Shown in pieces: positions 55,855-64,000 of a stretch of DNA of 64,000 nucleotides; the stretch's first letter is position 1; each line of letters opens with the position of its first letter. Position numbers and translations under genes: made by a program. The notes under the pieces are model-generated. The model saw only the letters and a list, made by a program, of their open reading frames with translations, did not search any database and was not told the origin of the DNA. This DNA is from Pseudoalteromonas flavipulchra NCIMB 2033 = ATCC BAA-314 (GTDB lineage: Bacteria > Pseudomonadota > Gammaproteobacteria > Enterobacterales > Alteromonadaceae): contig JWIH01000011.1 in NCBI GenBank assembly GCA_000814665.1, positions 245,344 through 309,343 of the forward strand. Direction: 5' to 3'.

Positions 55855-56640
55855 ATGTATCTCATCAAGTCAGCTCTTACGTCTGCTGCCATCTTCACTC
55901 TCGCTTTTGCTTCTTGTAGCCACGCCATTGAAACGCCATCTGACGAATGGCAAGTTCGTCTAGGAGGAGGAGCAGCCGCTGCAGATTTGCCATGGAAAGG
56001 CATTGACAGTGAGCTGATCTCAATTCCCATTATCGATATCCAAAAAGGAAACTGGTTTATCAACAAAGACAGCTTAATTGGCTATCGCTTTCCTATTACC
56101 GAAGATTTATCTGTCTACTCCGGATTGGGCTATCGTCAAGACGGCTATGACGGTGTGTTCCGAGATGCTAAATCCGAGGACGAGGTTTTTGAAGGGTATG
56201 ACGCACCGGATGGCGATGTTACCGTTAACTATGGCGTCACCTATCTGTGGTTTACGCTCGCTGGTCACAGTGATATTTCCGATAATTCAGATTCAACCAC
56301 GGCTACTTTTTCGGTATCAATCCCACTGTACAATGATGGTCGAGGATTTAAAATCTCAGCAGTAGGTAACGTAGAATGGCAGCAATCTGATTACGTCAAT
56401 TATATTTACGGGGTGAGCGGGAAAAACATCGATATAAGCCGTGGTCGAGTGGGCTATTTAACTGCTGATGACGCCGTGAACTATTCGGCAGGGTTTACCG
56501 CACATTATCAGTTAAAAACACAACTCAGTTTAGTTGGTGGAATAACACGAACTAAGCTCGATGATGTTATTGCCAATAGTCCTTTGCTAGACAGAGACAC
56601 CAGTGACCTCGCTTATGTTGGCCTAGTCTATCAATTTTAG
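55855..56640 (+). CDS. Outer-membrane protein, MipA/OmpV family
   Basis: 261 residues with a signal peptide (IKSALTSAAIFTLAFASCSHA). Alternating strands rich in aromatic residues and a C-terminal Phe (LAYVGLVYQF) show an outer-membrane beta barrel. WQVRLGGGAAAADLPWKG and LIGYRFPITEDLSVYSGLGYR resemble the MipA/OmpV family, which are scaffold or porin-like proteins. It stands alone between barA and purF. The 210-base gap before it contains an imperfect repeat of AGAAATAGCGAATAG-like sequence but no clear signal. Confidence 0.72.
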   Translation: MYLIKSALTSAAIFTLAFASCSHAIETPSDEWQVRLGGGAAAADLPWKGIDSELISIPIIDIQKGNWFINKDSLIGYRFPITEDLSVYSGLGYRQDGYDGVFRDAKSEDEVFEGYDAPDGDVTVNYGVTYLWFTLAGHSDISDNSDSTTATFSVSIPLYNDGRGFKISAVGNVEWQQSDYVNYIYGVSGKNIDISRGRVGYLTADDAVNYSAGFTAHYQLKTQLSLVGGITRTKLDDVIANSPLLDRDTSDLAYVGLVYQF

Positions 56641-56664
56641 GCTGTTGCCCGGGTTAAAATTAAA

Positions 56665-56696
56665 TAAAAAACCCAAGTTAAACTTGGGTTTTTTAT
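56665..56696. terminator. Bidirectional terminator between the OmpV-like gene and purF
   Basis: AAAAAACCCAAG and CTTGGGTTTTTT flank a small loop; the G+C part is short (CCCAAGTT) but both directions end in long U-runs. It serves both converging genes. Confidence 0.85.
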
Positions 56697-56725
56697 CTTA
56701 ATGCTTATGTACATCATCAAATAGT

Positions 56726-58258
56726 TTAATCGCTTTCGGCGCTTTCCGCTTCTTGATTATGTAGCTCAAGGCTTGCAGACATCGCAGCTTCACGATTAGA
56801 CTTTGCCGAATCATTGCGCAGTTCATCAATGTGATTGAGGTAGTTTTGATCAACATCACCTGTGATGTATTGACCATCAAATACCGAAGTCTCAAAGCGA
56901 GCGATATCTGGGTTTTCTTGACCAACGGCTGCAATCAAGTCGCTTAGGGATTGGTAGATCAAACCGTCCGAGCCAATACTCGCATTGATATCTTCCACTT
57001 CACGACCATGAGCGATTAGCTCTGATGCAGAAGGCATATCGATGCCATATACGTTCGGGAATCTTACCTCTGGTGCTGCTGATGCAAAGTACACGTTCTT
57101 CGCACCCGCTTCACGCGCCATCTCAACGATTTGCGCTGATGTAGTGCCTCGCACAATCGAATCATCGACAAGTAGCACGTTCTTACCAGCAAACTCTCTG
57201 TCAATTGCATTAAGTTTACGACGTACAGACTTCTTACGCAGCTCTTGGCCCGGCATAATAAAAGTACGGCCAATGTAGCGGTTCTTAACAAACCCTTGGC
57301 GATAAGGAAGTCCTAGCACGGAAGCAATTTCAAGTGCGATATCACATGATGTTTCAGGGATTGGGATAACCACGTCGATATCTTTATCGCCCCACTCAGT
57401 TGCGATTTTCTCACCGAGCTTGGTACCCATATTCACGCGAGTCGCATAAACAGACATTTTATCAATGTTTGAATCTGGACGAGCAAAATATACAAACTCG
57501 AAGATACAAGGTGCAAGCGTCGTTTTAGCAGCGCAGATCTGAGAGAAAAACTCACCTTTTTCGGTTACGTAAATAGCTTCACCTGGTGCAACATCTCGCA
57601 CAAACTCAAAGCCATCCGTTGCCAATGCAACACTCTCTGAAGCGAACATGTATTCCATGCCACGCTCAGTTTCTTTCTTACCGAAAACAAGCGGACGAAT
57701 ACCGTGAGGGTCTCTAAATGCCAAAATACCATGGCCGATGATCATCGCGATACTCGCGTAACCACCAGAAACAATAGACACAACCTCAGTTACTGCCGTA
57801 AACATATCTTCCGCGTCTAATTTCATCTTGTCTGTTTTGCCAAGCTCGTGAGCTAAGATATTCAGCAGGATCTCTGAATCAGACGTAGTATTAACATGGC
57901 GACGCGCTTGAGTAAACAAACGCTCCTTTAATTTTTCTGCATTGGTTAAGTTGCCATTGTGCGCAAGGGCAATACCAAATGGAGAGTTTACGTAGAAAGG
58001 TTGAGCTTCTGCTGAACTTGAAGAACCAGCAGTAGGATAACGTACATGACCAAGACCAATGTTGCCCTGTAGGCGTTTCATGTGTCTTGTATGAAATACG
58101 TCTTTCACTAGACCGTTTGCTTTTCGTAAGCTAAACGTATTGTTGTCAATGGTAATAATGCCAGCCGCATCTTGGCCGCGGTGTTGCAAAACAGTTAAGC
58201 CGTCATAAATCGCCTGATTAACAGGAGACGTTCCGACTATCCCAACGATACCACACAT
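56726..58258 (-). CDS. purF: Amidophosphoribosyltransferase PurF
   Basis: 510 residues. It starts MCGIVGIVG, so Cys at the N-terminus after Met removal is the glutaminase nucleophile; VRYPTAGSS and LAHNGNLTN follow. The phosphoribosyltransferase domain has [14 protein letters not shown], the PRPP loop. It catalyses the first step of purine synthesis. It follows cvpA by 18 bases, the standard order. Confidence 0.97.
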   Translation of the reverse strand: MCGIVGIVGTSPVNQAIYDGLTVLQHRGQDAAGIITIDNNTFSLRKANGLVKDVFHTRHMKRLQGNIGLGHVRYPTAGSSSSAEAQPFYVNSPFGIALAHNGNLTNAEKLKERLFTQARRHVNTTSDSEILLNILAHELGKTDKMKLDAEDMFTAVTEVVSIVSGGYASIAMIIGHGILAFRDPHGIRPLVFGKKETERGMEYMFASESVALATDGFEFVRDVAPGEAIYVTEKGEFFSQICAAKTTLAPCIFEFVYFARPDSNIDKMSVYATRVNMGTKLGEKIATEWGDKDIDVVIPIPETSCDIALEIASVLGLPYRQGFVKNRYIGRTFIMPGQELRKKSVRRKLNAIDREFAGKNVLLVDDSIVRGTTSAQIVEMAREAGAKNVYFASAAPEVRFPNVYGIDMPSASELIAHGREVEDINASIGSDGLIYQSLSDLIAAVGQENPDIARFETSVFDGQYITGDVDQNYLNHIDELRNDSAKSNREAAMSASLELHNQEAESAESD

Positions 58259-58276
58259 TAAAAATTTCCTCGCCGA

Positions 58277-58780
58277 TTAACGGTTTACTGAATCTAAAAA
58301 GCTCGAGTTATGTTCAAGATAGGAGAAAAACCACTCTATCACAAAGCCAAATTCAGGAATTAAGTTTGATGTTTTCCACCACTGCGTGTCTGGTGCACTG
58401 GTAAACGCATCAAGGAAAAAGAGTAAGGCGCTAACGACCAACACACCTCGAAGTCCACCGAATACAATCCCAAAGATCCTATCGGTGCCTGAGAGCCCAG
58501 TTCTTTGAACCAGTTCACTCAAGACATAATTAACAAGCCCGCCTAACATCAAGGTCGCAAAAAAGAGTATGGCTATTGCGGCTGCATTTCTTAAAAGGGG
58601 TTCTGAAATGAATGTTAGGAAGGTTGCGAGATATTGGTAAAAAATACTAGAGATGAAAAAAGCGCCGATCCATACGACAAGTGACATCGCTTCTTTGACA
58701 AAGCCTCGAAGCAAGCCAAAGATAGTCGATAAACCAACAATACCAAGAATGGCGTAATCAACCCAGATCATAGTAACCAA
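58277..58780 (-). CDS. cvpA: CvpA family membrane protein
   Basis: 167 residues with four membrane helices. [36 protein letters not shown] is the conserved start, and [19 protein letters not shown] the second signature. Named for colicin V production; it affects envelope homeostasis and purF expression. It precedes purF as in E. coli. Confidence 0.93.
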   Translation of the reverse strand: MVTMIWVDYAILGIVGLSTIFGLLRGFVKEAMSLVVWIGAFFISSIFYQYLATFLTFISEPLLRNAAAIAILFFATLMLGGLVNYVLSELVQRTGLSGTDRIFGIVFGGLRGVLVVSALLFFLDAFTSAPDTQWWKTSNLIPEFGFVIEWFFSYLEHNSSFLDSVNR

Positions 58781-58832
58781 TAAGTCGTTAATGTGGGGCG
58801 CATTCTAAAAGGTTTGGCATCTAAATGCCAGA

Positions 58833-59459
58833 TCATTTTGTCACTTCAAATTGTGTCAAACGACCATTTAACTTAGTTAATTTCTTTAATTCTGGTAACT
58901 TAGCTTCAAGTTCAGCTTTATTTAAAGCTGGTCCGACAAACACTTTTGTCAGTGTACCATTGGGCGTTTTAACGGGTTTAGTAAAGGTTTTAAAGCCATT
59001 ATCTGCAAGCTTCTTCGTCAATGCATCGACATTCGACTTATGTGAAAAGCTACCAAGCTGAATGACATAGGCCATTTTTGAAAAGTTAGCAGTCTCAGGA
59101 CGCGTTAATTTCGCCACCTCAACTTTGTCGGTCGTTGCGACGGGTTTCGCCTCAACGTGTGTAGGTGACGTATCTGATTGCTGCGTATTGGCTAGCGTTG
59201 TCTCTTCTGTGCCTTCTAGCTTAGCATCATCGGCGTCAATATCTTCCAGCGGCTCAGAGGGCAACTCAGGCGCAAGCTTGGCTTGCGCATCCACTTTTTC
59301 TTGCAGATCAATTGTTTTGAACTCAGGTCTTTCAGGGATCGCTTGAAATCCTTCCTTGTAGTGGACCTTTTCACCATCAAGGATATTTGGAATAAAGATC
59401 ACCGCAGCTACGACGACGATACTTGTTCCAACAAGGCGATTTATAAATACTGAGTTCAC
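58833..59459 (-). CDS. dedD: DedD-like SPOR-domain cell-division protein
   Basis: 208 residues. One N-terminal membrane helix (RLVGTSIVVVAAVIFIPNIL), then an acidic linker and a C-terminal SPOR domain (FSKMAYVIQLGSFSHKSNVDALTKKLADNGFKTF and TKVFVGPALNKAELEAKL). It localises to the septum by binding denuded peptidoglycan. Unlike the SPOR modules of the pilus block it has no Cys pair. It lies between folC and cvpA as in E. coli. Confidence 0.88.
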   Translation of the reverse strand: MNSVFINRLVGTSIVVVAAVIFIPNILDGEKVHYKEGFQAIPERPEFKTIDLQEKVDAQAKLAPELPSEPLEDIDADDAKLEGTEETTLANTQQSDTSPTHVEAKPVATTDKVEVAKLTRPETANFSKMAYVIQLGSFSHKSNVDALTKKLADNGFKTFTKPVKTPNGTLTKVFVGPALNKAELEAKLPELKKLTKLNGRLTQFEVTK

Positions 59460-59495
59460 AACTTTACTCTCTACTTTACATTAAATCATCTATAA

Positions 59496-60752
59496 CTATT
59501 TTCGCCAGTACTCCATTGCCTCAGCAACGGTAAAGAACGAACCAAATATCACTAGTACCTGCTCGCTCGCAAGTGTATCGAGCTGAGTATCAAGTGCTGC
59601 TGTAACGCTATCGAATAAGGTGACATTGCAACTTGAGTCAAGCAATGGCTTAAGGTTTTCCGCACGCTCTCCACGAGGTCCAGAAAGCGAAGCGAAGCTC
59701 CAGCTATCTACATATTGGGTGACTTCTTTCAGCACACTGGCTTTGTCTTTATCCGCAAGCATAGCGACTAAGGCATGAATTTTAAACCCTTTTTGCTTGA
59801 GTTCTTGTAACTTAGTTGCCAAATATCTTGCAGACTCTGGATTATGAGCAACATCTGTATACACTAACGGCGTGGCATTGAGTTGCTGAAAGCGACCCTC
59901 TACTTGCAAATTTGCCAAACAAGTCTTCACGGCATCATAGCTAGGTAGCAACTCAAGTTTAGCTAATACCGTTAACGCTGTCGCAGCATTTTGTGCTGGA
60001 ATGGCTGGTTTGTCGAAGTGCCAATCAAAATCAAGATATTGCCATCTAAACTGAGAATCTAGCGGGGTAAAATAAAAATCGCGCTTTGATAACACCATAT
60101 CTGCGGCAATTTCGTCGCCATAGTCCGTAACCGTATGTGGAATATTTAAATCACCAACGATTGCAGGCTTACCACTGCGGAAAATGCCAGCTTTGTCATA
60201 GCCTACCAGTTCTCTAGTATCACCCAGATACTCTTTATGATCTAAGTCGACAGTCGTGATAACAGAGGCAAATGGCGAGACTATATTTGTCGCATCAAAC
60301 CGCCCGCCTAAACCAACTTCAAGCAAAATATAATCAACCTTACAGCGCTTGAAAATACTTAACGCGCCAAGCGTACCAAACTCAAAATAAGTTAGCTGAG
60401 TGTCTTTGCGGGTGTCGTCGAGGAATTTAAATGCATCGATATGATACTGATCTTCAAGCTCTACCCCATTCACTCGGACGCGTTCGTTGTAGCGTACTAA
60501 ATGTGGTGAAGCGTAGGTGCCAACCGACAACCCTTGTGCGAGCAACAACGACTCCAAGCACCTAGCCGTTGTGCCTTTACCATTGGTACCGCCAATTAGA
60601 ATTATTTTACTGTAAGGCTCAAGTAATCCGGCTTGCTCGGCAACTTGTGCTACACGCTCAAGTCCCATTTCAATGGTGGCTGGATGAATTGCTTCTAAAT
60701 AACAAAGCCAATCATCAAGGCTTGATGATTGGCTAGGCTGTTTAACCGTCAT
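59496..60752 (-). CDS. folC: Dihydrofolate synthase / folylpolyglutamate synthase FolC
   Basis: 418 residues. The P-loop IGGTNGKGTTARCLESLL and the TYASPHLVRYNERVRVNG motif are clear, followed by LEVGLGGRFDATN. It adds glutamates to dihydropteroate and tetrahydrofolate. It starts 26 bases after accD, and its order accD-folC-dedD is the standard one. Confidence 0.96.
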   Translation of the reverse strand: MTVKQPSQSSSLDDWLCYLEAIHPATIEMGLERVAQVAEQAGLLEPYSKIILIGGTNGKGTTARCLESLLLAQGLSVGTYASPHLVRYNERVRVNGVELEDQYHIDAFKFLDDTRKDTQLTYFEFGTLGALSIFKRCKVDYILLEVGLGGRFDATNIVSPFASVITTVDLDHKEYLGDTRELVGYDKAGIFRSGKPAIVGDLNIPHTVTDYGDEIAADMVLSKRDFYFTPLDSQFRWQYLDFDWHFDKPAIPAQNAATALTVLAKLELLPSYDAVKTCLANLQVEGRFQQLNATPLVYTDVAHNPESARYLATKLQELKQKGFKIHALVAMLADKDKASVLKEVTQYVDSWSFASLSGPRGERAENLKPLLDSSCNVTLFDSVTAALDTQLDTLASEQVLVIFGSFFTVAEAMEYWRK

Positions 60753-60778
60753 AAGTTGAGTAGCTCAATTTGAAAAAT

Positions 60779-61660
60779 TTACGCTACTCTATGCTCTTGT
60801 TCAGTGGAAGGCAAGTCCATAAACTTCGCCAAAATACGTGCTAACGTATCGCGCATTTCACGACGGTCGACGATCATGTCAATCGCACCGTGTTCTAATA
60901 AGAACTCACTGCGCTGGAAACCATCAGGTAGAGTTTCACGTACAGTTTGTTCGATAACACGTGGACCCGCAAAACCGATAAGTGCTTTTGGCTCTGCCAC
61001 ATTGATATCACCAAGCATCGCCAATGATGCAGAAACACCACCCATTGTTGGATCGGTCAATACAGAGATAAATGGCAAGCCTTTGTCACTCATTTTTGCC
61101 AATGCAGCACTTGTTTTCGCCATTTGCATCAATGACATAAGTGCCTCTTGCATACGTGCACCACCAGATGCAGAGAAACAAATTAACGGCATGTTATGTT
61201 CTAAACAAACGTTAACTGCATCAACAAATCTCGCACCAACAACTGACGCCATTGAACCACCCATAAAGGAGAATTCAAAAGCAACAGCAGCAACAGGAAT
61301 ACCCTTTACGCGACCTTTCATTGCAACTAAAGCGTCTTTCTCACCGCTTACTTTTTGCGCTTGAACGATACGATCCGAGTACTTTTTAGAGTCTTTAAAC
61401 TTTAATACGTCTTGTGGCTCATGCTCTGTGCCAAGCTCTTGACGATCCGCATCATCTAAGAAACTTTCAAGACGTTTACGTGCCGTAATACGCATGTGAT
61501 GATCACACTTAGGACATACGTTTAAGGACTTTTCTAATTCCGCTTTGTATAGGATTGAATCACAATCTGTACACTTTGCCCAAACCCCTTCTGGGATCTC
61601 TTTTTTACCAGAAGATTTAGTGGTTTTAGGTAAGATCTTTTCTAACCAACTCATTTGCAA
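60779..61660 (-). CDS. accD: Acetyl-CoA carboxylase carboxyltransferase subunit beta AccD
   Basis: 293 residues. The N-terminal zinc ribbon has [27 protein letters not shown]; the crotonase-type domain has [22 protein letters not shown] and [16 protein letters not shown]. With AccA it transfers carboxyl from biotin to acetyl-CoA for fatty acid synthesis. It follows truA across 128 bases. Confidence 0.97.
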   Translation of the reverse strand: MQMSWLEKILPKTTKSSGKKEIPEGVWAKCTDCDSILYKAELEKSLNVCPKCDHHMRITARKRLESFLDDADRQELGTEHEPQDVLKFKDSKKYSDRIVQAQKVSGEKDALVAMKGRVKGIPVAAVAFEFSFMGGSMASVVGARFVDAVNVCLEHNMPLICFSASGGARMQEALMSLMQMAKTSAALAKMSDKGLPFISVLTDPTMGGVSASLAMLGDINVAEPKALIGFAGPRVIEQTVRETLPDGFQRSEFLLEHGAIDMIVDRREMRDTLARILAKFMDLPSTEQEHRVA

Positions 61661-61788
61661 CTCTCTATCGTGCTTTATTCTGTTCCGTCAGCAAAGACAG
61701 ACATCTTTTCCCAATTAAATCATGATTTAGCTATAGGTGATATAAAAAACTGGTCTTAAGAGTATAAGGTACTACATAAATATGACCG

Positions 61789-62604
61789 TTACACTAATTC
61801 CTCAGGCAAGAATAAAGGCCCAAGCGGCATCTTTTCTATTTGCCATTGTTCAGGGTAGTCCACATCAACTAAATACAATCCGTTAGGTTTTGCCGTAGCA
61901 CTTGCTAAGGTGCGATCTTTGGCAACAAGCAGCTCCGCCATCCACTCAGGCTCTTGCTTGCCGACACCAATATCAAGTAAACAACCTGTAATATTGCGCA
62001 CCATATGATGTAAAAACGCGTTCGCTTTAATATCAATGACGATATATTTGCCAATGCGTTTCACCTCTAAGTGATGGATATTACGAAACGGCGTATTAGA
62101 CTGGCAATGTACCGCCCTAAAAGAAGTGAAATCTTGCTCCCCTATCATCACAGGGCATGCAGCTTTCATTCTTTCAACATCAAGCTCGTGGTGAAAATGC
62201 GTTACGCCACTGCGTAAAATGCCCGGCCTGTAGGTGTGATTATAAATAACGTAGCGGTATCGACGAGCTGTCGCAGAAAAACGAGCATGAAACTCTGGGT
62301 CGACTTCTTTAGCAAATCGTACCGCAATGTCGTCGGGAAGCTGAGAGTTCATTCCCAGTGTAAAAGCGCTCATATCGCGAGCAGAATCCGTGTCAAAATG
62401 CACGAGTTGACCCGTTGCATGAACCCCTGCATCAGTGCGCCCCGCGCAAGTTATCTCAACGGGATGATTACAGATATTCGATAGCGCTTTTTCTATTTCT
62501 TCTTGGACACTGCTGACATGATTTTGCCTCTGCCAACCACTATAATTTGCACCATTATATTCAATGCCTAACGCTACTCGCATACTTTTTCTATCGCAAC
62601 CCAT
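61789..62604 (-). CDS. truA: tRNA pseudouridine synthase TruA
   Basis: 271 residues. [20 protein letters not shown] is the family start (perhaps the true Met, six residues after the listed one), with the catalytic Asp in [14 protein letters not shown] and [17 protein letters not shown] later. It makes pseudouridine at tRNA positions 38-40. It stands between fimV and accD as in E. coli relatives. Confidence 0.95.
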   Translation of the reverse strand: MGCDRKSMRVALGIEYNGANYSGWQRQNHVSSVQEEIEKALSNICNHPVEITCAGRTDAGVHATGQLVHFDTDSARDMSAFTLGMNSQLPDDIAVRFAKEVDPEFHARFSATARRYRYVIYNHTYRPGILRSGVTHFHHELDVERMKAACPVMIGEQDFTSFRAVHCQSNTPFRNIHHLEVKRIGKYIVIDIKANAFLHHMVRNITGCLLDIGVGKQEPEWMAELLVAKDRTLASATAKPNGLYLVDVDYPEQWQIEKMPLGPLFLPEELV

Positions 62605-62670
62605 AACAAAAACGACATTTTATGCGATTGGCGATGTGAATTAAAGCGCTTAAGCTAAGAAGTAGATGAT

Positions 62671-62712
62671 GATACCGGCCAAACAAGGCAATTACTTTGT
62701 TTGGTCGGTATC
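62671..62712 (-). terminator. Long hairpin between fimV and truA
   Basis: GATACCGGCCAAACAA and TTGTTTGGTCGGTATC form a 16-bp stem with one G-U and a 10-base loop, 14 bases beyond the fimV stop. There is no U-run, so it may be a processing site or a repeat-like palindrome instead of a simple terminator. Confidence 0.45.
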
Positions 62713-62725
62713 GTTGATGTGAGTA

Positions 62726-64000
62726 TTAAGACTCTGTAAGACTGGATTTAAGCGACTTAGCCTCAGCTTGCACCGAATCCGGGCCATTCTCAATAACATC
62801 GTTGAGCGTTGATATAGCCGAGTCATAATCTTGAATTTCGATGTAAGCTTTTGCTAGATCTAATTTAGCGGCAAATCCTTCATCCTCTAAATCAACATCC
62901 GTGGTATTTTCACCCGCTAATAGCTCTTCAAAATCGCCAAGCCCAACGTCCATATTTGCGCCAACGTAAGGTTCAACATCGCTATCAAGATCGTCGCTTT
63001 GTTCAAGTAGGTCTTCAATTTCTAAGTAGTCTTCTGAACCTTCGACGTCCGTTGATAGCGCTTGGGCTTCCCCTACGACCAATTCGTCTTGTAGCAAGCT
63101 ATCGAAATCTACTTCAAAATCTTCTGCATTTCCGGCGTCAAAGTCACTGGGATCGTCCAGTTCGCTGAGTAGAGCATCGAAGTCTGCTTGGGTAAAGTCA
63201 GCCATAAATTCTTTTTCAATCTCGGCTTCATTGACCTCTGGTAATTCAGATTCAGTTTGTGGCTCAGAAAGTAGAGTTTCCAAGTCATCTTCATCGTTTA
63301 ATTCTGGCAGAGCCTCTTCAATTTCAAGCTCAGGCTCGTCTTCAAGCAAAGTCTCTTCATCGAAATCTGCGTTTAATTCTGGCAGCTCGTCTTCAACTTC
63401 CAGTTCAGGTTCAGACTCAAGTACGTCACTTTCTGCTGCTTCAACTGGCGCTTCAGGTTCATCTTCAAGCAAAGTCTCTTCATCGAAATCTGCGTTTAAC
63501 TCTGGCAGTTCGTCTTCAACTTCCAGTTCAGGTTCAGACTCAAGCACGTCACTTTCGGCTGTTTCGACTGGTGATTCTGGTTCATCTTCAAGCAAAGTTT
63601 CTTCTTCGAAATCTGCATTTAACTCTGGCAGCTCGTCTTCGATTTCAAGCTCAGGTTCAGACTCAAGCGTATCACTTTCAGCTTCGTCGAGCGGTGCTTC
63701 AGGTTCGTCTTCAAGCAAAGTTTCTTCATCGAAATCTGCGTTTAGCTCTGGCAGCTCGTCTTCGATTTCCAGTTCAGGTTCAGACTCAAGTACGTCACTT
63801 TCTGCTGCTTCAACTGGCGCTTCAGGTTCATCTTCAAGCAAAGTCTCTTCATAGAAATCTGCGTTTAACTCTGGCAGTTCGTCTTCAATTTCAAGCTCAG
63901 GTTCAGACTCAAGCGCATCACTTTCAGCTTCGTCGAGCGGTGCTTCTGGTTCGTCTTCAAGCAAAGTCTCTTCATCGAAATCTGCAGTTAACTCTGGCAG
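62726..64000 (-). CDS. fimV: FimV/HubP family polar protein, C-terminal part (partial, with acidic repeats)
   Basis: The frame is open from the window edge to 62726, about 425 codons. The C-terminal 60 residues hold the FimV TPR motif: AAKLDLAKAYIEIQDYDSAISTLNDVIENG. Before it is a very acidic tail with tandem 41-residue repeats (63347-63961). FimV/HubP binds peptidoglycan at the pole and organises polar flagella, chemoreceptors and type IV pili. The LysM and membrane parts lie outside the window. Its position ahead of truA supports the name. Confidence 0.88.
   Translation of the reverse strand: MPELTADFDEETLLEDEPEAPLDEAESDALESEPELEIEDELPELNADFYEETLLEDEPEAPVEAAESDVLESEPELEIEDELPELNADFDEETLLEDEPEAPLDEAESDTLESEPELEIEDELPELNADFEEETLLEDEPESPVETAESDVLESEPELEVEDELPELNADFDEETLLEDEPEAPVEAAESDVLESEPELEVEDELPELNADFDEETLLEDEPELEIEEALPELNDEDDLETLLSEPQTESELPEVNEAEIEKEFMADFTQADFDALLSELDDPSDFDAGNAEDFEVDFDSLLQDELVVGEAQALSTDVEGSEDYLEIEDLLEQSDDLDSDVEPYVGANMDVGLGDFEELLAGENTTDVDLEDEGFAAKLDLAKAYIEIQDYDSAISTLNDVIENGPDSVQAEAKSLKSSLTES
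63347..63961 (-). repeat. Five tandem 123-bp repeats encoding 41-residue acidic units in fimV
   Basis: Each unit reads LEDEPEAPVEAAESDV..., then ELPELNADFDEETL, with few changes (V/L, E/D, A/T). Five units fill 615 bases exactly, a sixth is cut at the window edge and a degenerate one lies at 63270-63346. The near identity at DNA level suggests copy number may vary between strains. Confidence 0.9.

Noticed and set aside
63231-63854. Long Ser-rich open frame on the + strand (207 codons)
   Set aside because: It is the complement of the fimV acidic repeats; Glu/Asp codons read backwards give Ser. No start signal and the composition is fully explained by the repeat.

Overview
The window is one contiguous piece of a gammaproteobacterial chromosome, most likely Pseudoalteromonas or a close relative in the Alteromonadales. 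The basis is the Vibrio/Alteromonas-type polar flagellar gene set (flgT, flgO/flgP-type lipoproteins, flaG, cheV-cheR beside flgA-flgM-flgN, three short flagellins), an AT-leaning base composition, and housekeeping gene orders shared with E. coli (mutH/rppH/ptsP/lgt/thyA; relA-mazG-pyrG-eno; relA/rlmD/barA; fimV-truA-accD-folC-dedD-cvpA-purF). No phage, IS transposase or CRISPR array is seen.

Layout. 1-3215: end of a nonulosonic (pseudaminic-type) acid locus (pseI fragment, cytidylyltransferase, GNAT, class III aminotransferase), then 3216-8958 the maf / fliT-like / fliS / fliD / flaG group and flagellin 1; 9089-11723 flagellins 2 and 3; 12040-22875 the rod-hook-ring genes flgL to flgB; 23156-24937 cheR and cheV; 25078-26602 flgA, flgM, flgN on the + strand; 26677-28554 flgP and flgT, divergent; tRNA-Arg(CCT) at 28666. 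29073-37285 is an accessory block: three FlgO-like lipoproteins, a SPOR lipoprotein, an usher-like outer-membrane protein, a periplasmic fimbrial chaperone, two DUF4402-type pilin candidates and another lipoprotein, with a MITE-like element in the middle. 37387-64000 is mainly core metabolism and information processing, with a DnaA-box cluster beside mutH and an orphan 63-residue peptide gene with a Gly-Gly leader.

Regulation read from the sequence. Flagellar promoters can be picked out by eye. Sigma-54 type (-24 GG, -12 GC): flgB, flgF, flgJ, flgT, flagellin 2, the sugar-synthesis genes at 2868, the FlgO-like genes at 30974, and a weaker one for flgP. Sigma-28 type (TAAA, 15 nt, GCCGATAA-like): flgM, flagellin 3, flagellin 1, and the DUF4402 pilin/chaperone/usher genes. 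Rho-independent terminators sit just before the flgF and flgJ promoters, so flgB-flgL reads as three units: BCDE, FGHI, JKL.

Most interesting: the chaperone-usher-like operon at 29073-36677 has what looks like a very good flagellar sigma-28 promoter, contains three paralogues of the flagellar outer-membrane protein FlgO, and (with the adjacent lipoprotein) holds three proteins ending in SPOR-like modules with the same CX9C spacing. This points to a pilus or envelope structure made on the flagellar programme, which I do not recognise as a described system. Also worth checking are the DnaA-box cluster next to mutH (compare E. coli DARS2), the MITE that split an operon junction yet left a stop codon, and the orphan RiPP-like peptide. 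All promoter and homology calls were made by eye; nothing was searched.
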